64,000 nt of DNA from Tuctoria greenei (lineage: Eukaryota > Streptophyta > Magnoliopsida > Poales > Poaceae). Each line of letters opens with the position of its first letter. The first letter of the stretch is position 1. Below are positions 21,975-33,471 of the stretch, one piece after another. The notes beneath the pieces were generated by a model. The model saw only the letters and a list, made by a program, of their open reading frames with translations, was not told the DNA's origin and ran no database searches. The stretch lies in assembly GCA_036927565.1 (NCBI GenBank), contig JAYESD010000008.1, positions 127,437,498-127,501,497 on the forward strand. The letters are read 5' to 3'. The position numbers and the translations under genes were made by a program.

Positions 21975-22240
21975 TTAAATCCACAACTTACGTCGGCTGC
22001 AGTTACTTACGTCGGCCGACGTCAGGGCCGACGTAAGTAAGTGTTAACTTACGTCGGTCGTTTAACTTATGTCAGCTATGGGCCGAGGCCGATGTCAGTA
22101 CCTTTTATTACTGTCGGTCCCTTTACTTACATCGCTCAGCCGACGTAATTTATTTAACTTACGTCAGCTACCAGGCACCGATGTAAGTTACTTACTTACG
22201 TCGGCTGGCCCATGTAAGTTGATCTGGCCGACGTAAGTGA
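21975..22240. repeat. CACTA-1 subterminal repeats, 5' (promoter) side
   Basis: ACTTACGTCGG and its complement occur repeatedly, continuing to the right terminus at 22257. This side is upstream of both genes and would include the promoter in an En/Spm-like element. Confidence 0.88.
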
Positions 22241-22260
22241 TCGATATTCCTGTAGTGTAC

Positions 22261-22905
22261 TCTATTTATGTGCATCTGGGCCAGATACTATGCTTAGTGT
22301 TTGCATGTGTGCAAGGTTTCAATCCGCAACTAAAGAGTGTCATTTAACAACTGTAAAAGGAATTTTAAGATACCTTGTGCACACACCTAACTTAGGCCTT
22401 TATTATCCTAAAGGTTCCATGTTTAACCTTATAGGATATTCCGATGCCGACTATGCAGGCTGCAAAGTCTATAGAAACAGCACATTAGAAACTTGCCAAT
22501 TTCTTGGCAGATCCTTGGTTTCATGGTCATCTAAGAAGCAAAACTTCAGTGCTCTTTCCACAACCGAAGCAGAGTATGTTGCGGTCGGTAGTTGTTGCGC
22601 AAGACTACTTTGGATGTGGCAAACTATAAGGGATTATGGTTACAATCTAAATCATATTCTACTCCTATGTGATAATGAAAGTGCCACAAAAATTGCACAC
22701 AATCCAGTAGAGCACTCAAGAACTAAGCACATAGACATTCGTCATCCTTTTCTAAGAGATCTTTCACTAAACGGTGACATAAAAATCTCACATGTTAGAA
22801 CTAAAAAAACAACTAGCGGAAATATTCACCAAACCACTAGATGAAAAGAGATTTTGCGAGCTAAGAAATCAATTAAATATACTTGATGCTCGAAATGTGG
22901 CTTGA
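22261..22905 (+). pseudogene. Copia-A RNase H and C-terminus of pol
   Basis: It continues the Copia-A frame after the CACTA-1 TSD with LYLCASGPDTMLSVC. RNase H motifs are YSDADYAGCKV (about 22437-22470), SLVSWSSKKQNFSALSTTEAEYVA and the C-terminal SRTKHIDIRH. A frameshift near 22805 precedes the end of pol; the stop is at 22903-22905. It is homologous to 40850-41506 of Copia-B. Confidence 0.92.
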
Positions 22906-23145
22906 AACATTGCACACCTGATTGGTTCTTCAAATTTCACTCATTTTTGCGAAAGTCCATCCCTTATCTCCATTTTCTCTCCAAAACTATTTCAATTATT
23001 GGATCTTGGTGAATTATGTCCATTGTATGATTGTTGATTGCTTACTGGTCATGTTCATTAACATTATTTGTGAATTAATATCCTTTAGATCACTATTAGA
23101 TCAAACTTCCAAAATCACTTTGTTTTTAATTAAATTCTATCCAGC
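22906..23145 (+). other. Copia-A post-pol non-coding sequence
   Basis: Collinear with 41507-41740 of Copia-B and non-coding. Its last five bases, CCAGC (23141-23145), are the TSD of the solo LTR that follows. Confidence 0.8.
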
Positions 23146-25939
23146 TGTGACACTCGGTTCCAAAAATGAGCCAAGTGAACACATATGTGTGCCTAGGACA
23201 TTCAACACACATACACGAGTGCATTCATAAAAGGATATACAGGAAATTACCACATAACAAGATTAATTAAGCACTTTTATTACAGAATTCAAAATATCCT
23301 CGAATACAAGCTCGGATGAATATTAATGACAAATTTGAACTAATGCAGCGCAAATAACCTAATTAAGCAAAATAAGCATAAGGGTAGCGCAACTCCAATC
23401 AAACCACAGGCAAGCTGATGGCAGGCACGGTCTAGGACTCCGCATTATCAACATCATACTCCCAATCCTGACCCACAACTGTTGGTGGGGGGATTGCAAG
23501 GGTGGGTACATGTCTTACTCAGCAAGTGTGGGAATGTATGACATGTAGCCGATTCAAATGACAAATATAATAAAGGCTCAGTGCTGAAAAGTACATTAAA
23601 ACATTTGAAAAGCAATATATTGTATGTATGTGAAGTAAACCAATCATATACCGCAATGATTAACATAGTACAAGCCCATATTCCATATTCATCATCATTA
23701 TACCAGACTTCACCATTACCAATACCATAATCCAATTCATAACCAGCCATAACCATATTATCAACCATAACCATTACCATACCATAAACAAACCATCCCA
23801 AATCCCATGTCTCCCTCTAATCATGTGAGGGTCCAGGTTGCTCATGACTGGGAGCACGGCTATCATGATAGTTTTTAAGAATCTGCAGAGTTTGTACCAC
23901 TTTACCCACGTGTTTGTGATTTCATCACCTTTTAATGACTATGGAACCTCTATTATGCCATCTCAAACTTCCTTAGGGTTTTGGCCAAGAGATCACAAAA
24001 TAACCTTTACAAAGGGACTACTAGCATGTACGGACCCACTGAGGTTTCACTGGTGGTGATGTCTCCAACTGATCACATCTTCAACCAAGGGCCCTTCTTG
24101 TGCCATTCGGATACCAGGGAGTCCCGCCACAAATCCAAACCCAATCCGACTCCACTTCCCTGTTGTGTTAAATGATTCGCTCAATACTTGCAATACCCTA
24201 ATTAGTCAGCCATGTCGCACCCATACTTGGCCTCGTGGTGGCACTGTAAATCCTGGATGGTCGCTCCACGAACCGGTCTTTAGATCTAAAGCAAGCGAAA
24301 CCACCATATCATCCAACACGTCCACATACCATGCTTGCTTAGATCACCCATTACCATATCATATTACCCATTTCAACCATAATCTCATTAATGCATCGTT
24401 AAATGTTATAGTTGTTTTCCCATCCCAATTAATTAAGCAAAGCAAAAAGGTAAAAAGCCCTATCTGACTCTCTACCATGTATTTCAGGTGACAAGGGTGG
24501 TTAACCAAGGCTAGTAAACTTCCTAGCATAGGAATTGCCATCAAATTGACACAAGCATGAAGTTTTAAAAACAAAACATTTATTGTAAAAACAGGATCAA
24601 TATGTTCAAGGACACTTGCCTTGCTCTTGGGATTGATTGGGATCAAAGACTTTAAAATTCTAGTACTGGAGGTCCTCCGCAGCATTGTCTAGTGCAAATC
24701 CGTCTAAATCGCGCAGTAACATATAAGACAAGAATTACAATCCATAAGTGCACATATATTACTCAATATGACATGACATGCATGAGTAATGCAAATGCGA
24801 AGCAAAACTAGTTAATGAGTTGTTAATGATGTTTACTAACTAGTTATAATGGTTGTTAACAAGATTGGACAGGTCTGGAATCCATTCGAAACAATTTAGA
24901 ATTAATTCAGCAGAAAACAGTCAGCCAGACCGGACTAGTCCGCTGTAGGGCCAGACTAGTCCACCCTTCGCAGAAATAATGAGCTATGGTTTTCTCTATA
25001 GACATGAATTTTTAGAAACGGGGTTGAATTCACGTGAGAAAGAGGAAGTATAGGGTATAACATGTTTTTAGAACTCCAATGAATCAAGGGTTTTGGAGGC
25101 AACACTTGGATCACGACGATCTAGGGTTGATGAAGAAACTTCAAGGTGAATTGTTGATGAAGAACGAAAACTTGATGGAGATCTCGATCACTTGATCCTC
25201 TTTCGTTTACTCCTCTTCTTCTTGTTGCTCGAGATCTCCTTCTCCCTCCTTCGTAGTGGCTATCCACAAGTTAAGGTTTGTGGTCTTTCAATTGAGGCAA
25301 AGAGGTAATAGGGTGGGGTGTTGGGTTGTTTATATAGAGGTGGAGGATTAGAGTTTCAATGGATTTCGAGTTTGGGGTGGGTGGAAGCTGGTGTGGGGTC
25401 CCACATGGGCTCCAAAAGAGTTCTACACGATGACCTTAGGCCCACTTAAGGTAAAACCCAAAAACACGTCGTGGAACAAAAGATCAACTCAGAATCGCGA
25501 TCACCGGAAAAGTCCGCACAAGGCCGGACTAGTACGATTTAGTCAAAGAGAAATCTTATAAGTCAGGACTGTATCAGACAAGTCCAAACTTAGTTAGAGA
25601 GGAAAACGGACAAGTCCGCTAGATGTCGGACAAGTCTAGGGACTTGGCGAAATTTCAAGGAATTGGAATACCGGACTAGACCGCAATACACTGGACAAGT
25701 CCGAACGCGGTACAGAGAGAAAAACGGACTAGTCCGCAACAAAAACGAACATGTCTGAGGGAGGTCAGACAGAAATCGGACTAGTCCGGACCAACAACGG
25801 ACTAGTCCGCACTCCTCAGAACTTTTGAGTGCGGTTTCAGTTTAAATTCATCTTAAACTCATTCCATTTTATGTGGATAAATGTTAAACATGTATATGAA
25901 CTTATGCAATGCATGATGTATGAAAATGAGGGTGTTACA
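23146..25939 (-). mobile_element. Solo LTR of a Gypsy-1-related element
   Basis: Read on the minus strand it runs TGTAACACC...GAGTGTCACA, like the Gypsy-1 LTRs but clearly more diverged. It is flanked by the perfect TSD CCAGC (23141-23145 and 25940-25944), so internal sequence was lost by LTR-LTR recombination. It has the palindrome array in reverse at about 25505-25820, a TATA box (complement of TTTATATA at 25329-25336) and a second palindrome pair near 24930-24965. Confidence 0.95.
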
Positions 25940-25944
25940 CCAGC

Positions 25945-26604
25945 AGACCCGGACTAGTCCGTGGTCTGTGCCGGACTGGTTCGTTGCTGAAGACTAGCCC
26001 GGCTCTGGTCCAGCATATCGGCCTAGTCTGGCCTTAGTGCGGACTAGTCCGTATTTATCGGGCTTAAACCTTAGCCAGCCGCCAAGACATCTTCTTCTTC
26101 CTCTCACAATCGTTTTGGCACTCTCTCTCCTCAAACCATAGATCCCAACGCGATTTTCACTTTTGACCACCAAAATCAAAGGTTCCTCACGGGAACTCTT
26201 CCCTCGGTGCGAAGCATCCCTCTCTGGACTAATCTGGACTCTGCTCCGCTCCTCCAACCTTCAATCTTTGATCTTTCAGTAAAAATGTCACTTAACCCTA
26301 GTTCTCATATTTCCTTAAATCTTGCTTATTTTTCTTGATTCCTAGGGCATACATTACATTGTTGTATGTATTCCTATCCTTGTAGCATCAATCATTGTTA
26401 GATTTGCTGGAATAGGAAATTAGAGTTCACACGTCAAACCAGACTAGTCCGATGCTTGGTGCAGACAAGTTCGGTGCTCCAGACAAGTCCGCACTTTGAA
26501 AACGGACAAGTCTGGTCCCCTAATAGTTTGAACCACTAAATTCTTATCTCCACAAAGTCTCCATATCATTCTTACCGCTCCTTGTATTCCCCGTGTTAGG
26601 CACG
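25945..26604 (+). other. Copia-A region between pol and extra ORF, with palindrome arrays
   Basis: Collinear with 41740-42120 of Copia-B. GGACTAGTCC/GGACAAGTCC variants cluster at 25950-26055 and 26440-26515. No gene is visible in this 660-bp stretch. Confidence 0.75.
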
Positions 26605-26777
26605 ATGTCGTCCGCTTCAGATGACAACATGTTTGACTATGAAGCCGAGTGTGAACGTGCCAAAGTTGAAAAGGCAACAGAAAGGGTAAGCAAGAGGAGA
26701 CATGACATCAATGCCCACTCCTCTCCTCCTGCTGATGTTCTTCTGAGAAAGAGGAAAGTGGTAGTAAAGAAAGCATT
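26605..26777 (+). pseudogene. Copia-A extra ORF, N-terminal part
   Basis: Begins MSSASDDNMFDYEAE and becomes basic (LLRKRKVVVKKA). It aligns with the Copia-B extra ORF beginning MSSSGNDVSDFEAE at 42133. It is cut by CACTA-2 after KKA and resumes in frame at 52563. For the protein itself see the Copia-B copy. Confidence 0.85.
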
Positions 26778-26799
26778 CACTACTACAAAAAGCATTTTC

Positions 26800-27160
26800 A
26801 CAGGCGTCTCGATTTTTCAAATACAGGCGGTCCATAAAAAAATGCGACTGTGATGAAGAATGATACAATAACCACCTTTGATGACTGAACATCACAGGTG
26901 GATTTTAAGAAAGAACCGCCTGGGTAAGTACATTATTTACCCAGGCGGTTATTAATTAAGAACCGCCTGTGATGTATCAAACATCACATGCTGTTCTTAA
27001 TTAATAACCGCCTGGGTAAATATATGATTTTCACGGGCGGTCATTGTTTAAGAACCATATGTACTGGTTCAATCATCGCAAGCAGTTTTTATTGAAGAAC
27101 CACCTGGGGAAAGTCATTGTTTTCACAATTTGCTTGTTAATTAAGAACCGCCTGTGATGC
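26800..27160. repeat. CACTA-2 left subterminal repeats
   Basis: Repeats of CACAGGCGGT and AACCGCCTGTGATG (or CCGCCTGGGTAA) in both orientations, several as palindromic pairs around AATTAATTAAGAA. These are the presumed accessory-protein binding sites. Confidence 0.9.
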
Positions 27161-27164
27161 TGAT

Positions 27165-27660
27165 AAGCTAATCTCTTCACAGCAAGCTCTTGTAGATGCA
27201 AGTAACACCCGTGGCTCATCATTTGGATTGTTGAAAGCATCAATTTGAAGTTTGACGATCCTTGGAAGGATTTTCCCATCTATTTGAAGAAGTTCTTTCC
27301 CTCCCGTCCATTTGAAAACTTAGGAAAATATTCCTTACTCAGTTTTAATGCCTAAATATTGACTAAAAATCAGTACCTACTTTCTTAGTGCTTCACAAAA
27401 GCAAGGAAGCGAACAACTTCAATCACAAATCTTGTTTTTACACTTTCATAGGGATTTAACCTTAATCTATAATTCAAGCATAGATTTATCAAATAATAGA
27501 AGCTTCCTTATCACACATGTTAATGGCTGTTATAAGTGAAGGATGTGTTGGAGCTAACGAAATCTGAATCGTACTAAAGATAAAGAGATCTGCATATGAG
27601 TTGCAATGTCCAGGTTAGACAGCGGGAAGCTATGATGGCAACCTTCAAGAACATGAAAAG
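27165..27660 (-). pseudogene. Captured SNF2 remodeler fragment (DRD1/CLASSY-like), left arm
   Basis: Read leftward, an uninterrupted stretch near 27295-27168 gives DGKILPRIVKLQ, DAFNNPNDEPRVLLAST and CCEEISL. These match the region before and at helicase motif V of the SNF2 C-terminal domain. Upstream on the same strand are pieces resembling ISLAPTHPSLIT (near 27580) and FCEALRK-FSQYL (near 27400), with frameshifts and stops. It is the inverted counterpart of 27712-28327. The outer end abuts the left subterminal repeats. Confidence 0.8.
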
Positions 27661-27711
27661 TGATGTTAAGGTTATGTTGTGAGGTTAGACAGCGTGAAGC
27701 TATGATGTCCA

Positions 27712-28627
27712 ACTTTTCATGTTGTTGAAGGCTGCCATCATAGCTTCATGTTTTGTAACTTGGACATTGTCACTCATATGCAACATCTCTTTGTCTTCAG
27801 ACCTATTGAGATTTCGTTAGCTTCGACACACCCTTCACTTGTAACTGCCATTAACATGTCTGATGAGGAAGCTTCAGTTATTGATAAATCTATGCTTGAA
27901 ATATTAAGGTCAAATTCCTATGAAAAGAGTAAAAACAAGATTTGTGATTGAAGTTGTTCGCTTCGTCGCTTGTGTGAAGCACTAAGAGAGATGGTACTGA
28001 TTTGTAGTCAATATATTCAACCATTAGAACTAATAAAGTAGCATCTTCATAAATTTTTAAAATGGAGAGAAGAGGCAGAAATCTTTCAGAGCTTGTTTGG
28101 GTGTACTCAATCTAATTGGATTCAAGTGGACTGAATTGAAGAATGAACTAATTTTCTCCTCAATCCACCTCAAACCACTTATATTGAAGCGGATCCACTC
28201 CTATCCAAACAGGCCCTAAAATGGATGGGAAGTATTGTTAGACATCAATTGAAGCTTTTAACAATCCAAATGATGAGTCTCGGGTGTTACTTGCATCTAC
28301 AAGAGATTGCTGTGAAGGGATTAGCTTGACAAGAGCTTCAAGAGTTGTGCTTCTAGATGTTGTTTGGAACCAAGCTGTTGGAAGGCATGCCTGATCATCA
28401 TAGGTCAGAAGAAATTTATATACACATACAATTTGATAACTTGTGGAACAGGTGAAGGTGATCAATACAATAATGTAATAATGTTCGAAACAGAAGCTGA
28501 ATTTAATAATGTTCGAAACATGCTATCTAAATCTGAAATAGAGCATTGTTCTAAGTTCATTTCAGAGGATAATATATACAATATATATCATACATTTTTT
28601 GCAGCATTGACATCGTCTCGCGTATAG
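27712..28627 (+). pseudogene. Captured SNF2 remodeler fragment (DRD1/CLASSY-like), right arm
   Basis: Forward frames give EISLASTHPSLVT (about 27807-27846), LCEALREMVLICSQYIQPLELIK (27970-28038, broken by a TAG), KFLKWREEAE, then after a small insertion FNNPNDESRVLLASTRDC and GISLTRASRVVLLDVVWN (about 28254-28368) and, in another frame, IGQKKFIYTYNLITCGT (about 28402-28452). The VVLLDVVWN and IGQKK.VYTY combination is typical of the plant DRD1/CLASSY subfamily rather than ISWI, CHD or RAD54 types. CLASSY proteins recruit RNA polymerase IV for 24-nt siRNA production. Frameshifts and stops rule out a working protein. Confidence 0.82.
28088..28217. mobile_element. Small MITE in the right arm
   Basis: A 130-bp element with ends AGAGCTTGTTTGG and, complemented, AGGGCCTGTTTGG, interrupts the right arm between AATCTTTC and AAAATGGATGG; the left arm has no counterpart. 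The GGCCTGTTTGG end is common among grass MITEs. No TSD is certain. Confidence 0.75.
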
Positions 28628-28642
28628 GGTTTCAAATCCTTT

Positions 28643-31600
28643 TTAATGCTTCTCTCTATGCGCTTGATGTTTCTGGTTGGGTGAAAAGGTACATCTCTTC
28701 ATACTGATTATATTCCTCTTCATTATCTCCCACATTCTCATCCCATCAATATTTTGCTTTCCAGAAACAACTACGTGCATCTTCTCAGTTTCTGGATCTT
28801 GAACATAAAAAACATGTGCAACACTATCAGCGAGAACACACAGGTCATCTTTATAACCCACTTTATTTAAGTATACCAGTGTCAGCCTGTAATTGTCCAC
28901 TTTCACACCATCAGGATGTTTGACCTATTGGCACTTAAATACAGGCAGTACCATTCTTTCACCATAATCGAGTTCCCATATTTCCTCTATGAACCCGAAG
29001 TATGTGGTCTTTTGTCCTTGTGAATCATAAGCCTTAATACAAACACCACTATTTTGTGCAACACTCTTATCGTCTTTTCCTTTAGTGTAAAATGTGTAAC
29101 TATTGATGTCATATGCTTGCCATGATGTCACCAAAGCAGATGGGCTAGAAGCTACCTTCTTCATTGTTGCCTCTTCTATAGTGTTTTTGTATGGTATATT
29201 TTGGTCCATTAATCATTCAGTGAAACATCTTCTGTGTTGTTTCGTGATCCAGTCCTCTGTGCGGTCTTGGTTTTTTTCACGAAGCTCAATTTGGTGTTCC
29301 TCGATGTATGACTCAGCTATTGCAAGCTGTTATAGTACACAAAAATATGCACGGTGTACATTCTTGTAATCTTGAACGATAAAAGTTTTCTTACCCACTT
29401 TGCCTCTCACATGTAGTCTGCCCTCATGTACTGGTATCAGCACACCTATCAGTTTTCCATCTTTGATGTAATCAGCGCAACCCTATATCACTTCTTCAGT
29501 GGTGTATCCTTCCATAATTGAACCCTCTGGGTGAGCACGGTTCCGCACATAACCTTTTAATACTTCTAAATATCTCTCCAACAAAAACATATGATGTAAA
29601 TATAGTGGCCCCAATGCTTTTATCTGATCAACGAGATGTATGATTTGGTGTACTTGCATATCAAAAAAGGATGGTGGGAAACACATCTCAAGCTTGCACA
29701 TAGTCTCGACGATGTATGTTTTCAGATAGTCTAAATCTTAATGTGCTATCACCTTTTGCGATACTACATTGAAGAAGTAACACAAACGTGTGATGACAAC
29801 TTTTATATGATCAAGTTTGATGACTCTTATTACAATGGCAAGGAACACTGTAATCATCATGTGAAAGTCGTGAGAATTACAACTGAATAAAGATAAGTCT
29901 TTCATCGAGACTAGTTTGCGGATATAGGATGAGAAACTCGTGGGCACTTTGATCCCACGCAAGCATTCGCAAATTGCTTTTTTCTCTTCTAGCGTCAAGT
30001 TGTAGCTGGCTGGGGGAAGGTAATGCTTCCCGTTCGCTTTTTCTACTGGATGAAGCTCTGGTCTCAAATCAAGATTTACTAGGTCCATATGTGAATTTAA
30101 TCCGTCCTTTGTTTTCCTCGGCATGTCTAGCAAGGTCCCAATGATTCTCTCAAATACATTGTTTGTAACGTGCATCAAATCAATACTATGGCAAAATTCC
30201 AGATTCTTCCAATACGTAAGATACTTGAAAAAAATTGATTGTTTCTTGAAAGTCATGTTAGTTGTATCATCCGAAGATGTACTTTTCTTTCTCTCGATTC
30301 CTTTACATTTTTGGCCCTTACCAAAAGCAATATGAATGTTCTTGACCATTTTGAATACAAGTTTTCCACTATAAGGTTTTGGTGCAGTATCTTTTTTGAT
30401 TTTGTTATCAAATTGTTCTTTCATCGTCCTATACTTGGGTGTATCTGTCAAGAACTGTCGGTGTCTCGTGTACACCGTCTTTCTGGATGAAGTGAGGTAT
30501 AGAAATCCAGTTCTATCCACGCACCTTACACAAACTTTCTTCCCTTTCGTTTGTCCCGATAATGTAAACAGTTTGGGAATCATGCACGGTAATGAATATC
30601 ATTGCTCTTAGCGTGAAATACTCCCGCTTGTACTCATCCCATGTACGTACCCCTTCATTCCACAATTTCGCCATATCTTCCATTAAAGGTTCCAAGAACA
30701 CATCAATTTTGATGTCGGGTTGTTTTGGACCTTGGATAAGAACAGATAACAAGATATATTTCCTTTTGTGACACAACCACGTCGGTAGGTTGTACACCAT
30801 TAAGACCACGGGCCATGTGCTGTGTATGCTCCTTTTTTCACCAAACGAATTCATTCCGTCTATACCCAAGGCAAACCTCACATTTCTGATTTCCTTTGCA
30901 AATTCTGGATACTGAATGTTAAAATTTTTCCACTGTGTTGCATCACCAGGGTGTCGAATATGTTTTTCATTCTTCTTGTGTTGCTCGGAATGCCAACGCA
31001 TAAGTTCAGCCTCCCTAGGGTATGAGAACAAACGCTTCAAGCGATCAATTACCGGAAGGTACCACATCACCAAGGCAGTAATTTTTCTCTTATTCTTCCC
31101 GTCTGCCTCGCCAGAAGTATCGTCATCGTCACCTTCAGGACCAATAATAAACTTCTTATTCTTCTGAGACTTTTTTATGTTGGTAACATACTAGTGATTG
31201 TAGTCCTTCTTATATCTACTGACACCACATATGGGGCATCTAGTTGCGATCTCATGCTCTTTGCGATACAGAATACAATGGTTCACACGAGCGTGCACTT
31301 TTGTCACACCTAGTGCCATCGGGCAAAGAAGTTTCTTCGCTTTATAAGTGCTTCTGGGCAGTTTATTTGGATTTGGAAGAATTTTTTCCATAAGATTCAA
31401 AAGATCAGAGAAACTACAATCGGACCATCCGTGTGTGGCTTTCAACTTTAGTAGTTCTAAGACTGCAAACAATGTAGTAAACTCTTTATCACAACCGTTT
31501 GATTCATCATATAAAAGCTCCGTCGTCGCATTCTACAATGTCTCCATTTTACTTAAACCTTTACTTGCTCCCATAGAAGTCAATACATATGGTTCAATGT

Positions 31601-31968
31601 GACGCAACATCTCCTCACAATCGAACACATCATCAGCACCACCATCTTGATTGTCACTACCATCATCGATATGAGCATTATCGTCATCTGAACCTCTCTC
31701 ATCATCTTTATCCACATCATGTGTATCTATCTCACCATGCTCTGTCCATATTGTGTAGTTTTTTTTAACCTCTTTTCACCAAATGAGATTGGATTACTAT
31801 AGTATCCGTTCAAGCAATCTTATTTTCGCAGTCGATACATGGACATAATATGTCATCTATCTTTTGCAACTTCGCATGTCTCTTGGATGATTCAATAAAA
31901 TTTGCAATATTATGAATGTACATAGGATCGGGTCTTGGCATGTTATACATCCACGCTCGACGGTCCAT
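28643..31968 (-). pseudogene. CACTA-2 TNPD-type transposase
   Basis: The start at 31968 gives MDRRAWMYNMPRPDP, and a CPCIDCEN zinc-like motif follows. The Transposase_21 core is clear at 31073-30513 (LMRWHSEQHKKNEKHIRHPGD, FALGIDGMNSFG, EPLMEDMAKLWNEG) and 30583-29738 (CHSIDLMHVTNNVFERIIG). A DUF4218-type block follows (CFPPSFFDMQVHQIIHLVDQ, 29701-29483). A DUF4216-type tail is at 29209-28643 (SWQAYDINSYTFYTKG, KRCTF). Frameshifts or stops near 31795, 31530, 30520, 29738, 29483 and 28925 interrupt it. The gene points toward the SNF2 inverted repeat, whose right arm ends within 20 bp of the transposase end, so readthrough would transcribe the repeat. Confidence 0.88.
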
Positions 31969-33405
31969 GCTTCAATAATAGAATTTTTGTAAGATTTACA
32001 AAATTTGGCCACAAATATTCCCTAAAGGTCTTCTATAAATGAATTTACAAAGACATAACAAGACTGTATCATATGAGTGAATACTAGTATCATGTAGGTT
32101 TGTTCATAAGGGTTCCAAGAAAATTTGTTACATAATTTTCTCGGCTTCCTAGTGGCCACAAGGTTCACAAGTTGTCTAATCGACCCTTGTCGCCTAAGAG
32201 GCAATTAGGTCGACTAGGACGATTAGTCATCGATTAGGGCGACTAGTCGACCCTAGTCGATTGCTAGTCAATATCCGGTCGTCCTCAAGGTTTTTATGGT
32301 AATACCAAGTGGATATAGAGTTGTAGAGAGAGGTGGCACGTAGGAGAGCGGCGGCAATGTCAAATAAGACTCTAAGATCAGCGTTATAAGCAAGAATCTT
32401 TTGCGCTGCTCGTACCTTGCGAGGTAATGGGGATCGGCAGTGGCGGCGACACACAAGAGGTGTCAGCGGCGGCAGGCAGGAGGCATCGGAGACGAACAGA
32501 AAGCGTGGCGGACGAGAGGCGGCGGCGTCGAGCGGAATCAGGAAGAGATGGGCGACATCTTGAGGTAGACGGAGTCAAAGGTGTTGGGCGCAGCAAGCGG
32601 GGGTGAAGGATTGAAGTCGTAGGGCAAACAGGCCCAATCGCTTGGGCTAGGTCTGGGTTGGATCCAGACCGTTATATCTTGACGTCGGATCCCATCCAAC
32701 GATGCTAACTAAGTAGGCGAGTTATAAAACCATCTTCCTAGAAAGCTAACCCTAATCACTCCTTCAAAATATATGCAAGCAGGAGGTACGCACACACAAG
32801 TAACATATTGAAAAATAAGACACATAAAACTACAATTACAAGTTTGGGTAAACTCCATGCATCTTATATATATGACAATATCATCTGTTAATTAAAAATC
32901 ACACATAATAGGTAGAAACTACAATAAGTTTAGTACAATATAGTCCATACATTAATATCTAAAAGACCAAACCTCCAAATTATTGAGTCCAAACGCATAT
33001 GTACACACATGCAAAGGACACAATCTATATACCAGAACACACAAAACAAGCAGCTTATCAGCTAGTTATGAAAATATACAAAGAAAAAGAAAGGAAACTA
33101 CATGTGTAAGGACACTAAGAACTGATATGGAAAAATAAAGGTAGCATTGCATAGTAAGAGAATTTACTAGGTACCTTGTACTCTGTGGCGCGGGGCGTCA
33201 GCACAGTGGGGCGGCGATTCGGGGCTGGGTGGAGACGTGGCGGTGCCGGGCTGGGCAGCGGCACGGCAGTGCGGGGCGGCAGTGCGGGCTGGGCGACGGC
33301 ACGACGTTGTAGGAGCTGGGTGGCGGCTCAGCGATGGACAATTTTGGCAGCCTTGCGGCGTCGATAAATCTTCGGGGTTACGTTTTCTATGGTGCCCGAG
33401 GGGTT
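31969..33405 (-). other. CACTA-2 transposase leader region
   Basis: No recognised gene. It includes a cluster of CGACTAG/CTAGTCG words at 32175-32280, a GC-rich block at 32400-32600 with a short minus-strand open frame I do not recognise, an AT-rich stretch 32760-33160, and a G-rich block 33180-33365 that looks like the transcribed GC-rich first exon. Introns and 5' leader of the transposase gene are the likely explanation. Confidence 0.5.
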
Positions 33406-33413
33406 TTTATATA
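33406..33413 (-). promoter_or_regulatory. TATA box of CACTA-2 transposase promoter
   Basis: TATATAAA on the minus strand, followed by ACCCCTCGG and, further on, GACGCCG...AGGCTGCCAAAATT. The same order occurs on the plus strand after the TATA at 46657-46664. Confidence 0.65.
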
Positions 33414-33471
33414 GGAATCCATTTTCACAGGCGGTCTTTAACTGCTTCTCAGGCGGTTGGTGCTTAATAAC

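Larger units (their letters stand above)
13282..22257 (-). mobile_element. CACTA-1: complete CACTA (En/Spm) transposon
   Basis: Termini are inverted repeats beginning CACTACAGGAATATCG; the first 27 bp match perfectly between the two ends. The 3-bp TSD TAC is at 13279-13281 and 22258-22260. Removing the element restores the Copia-A frame. Both ends carry many subterminal copies of TTACGTCGG/CCGACGTAA. Two minus-strand genes are present, a TNPD-type transposase (16578-20156) and a TNPA/Transposase_24-type gene (13841-16499). The element 5' end is therefore on the right, with a subterminal control region and a GC-rich leader like the regulatory regions of maize Spm. Perfect termini suggest recent activity, though the transposase frame now has breaks. 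Confidence 0.95.

Noticed and set aside
21536..22040. Long Gly/Ala/Arg-rich open frames in CACTA-1
   Set aside because: GC-rich composition leaves few stops in any frame. No domain is visible and the block fits an untranslated GC-rich leader.
32175..32280. Cluster of CGACTAG/CTAGTCG words as a regulatory array
   Set aside because: Too short and irregular, with no repeat ends or flanking TSD; probably a remnant of a small element.
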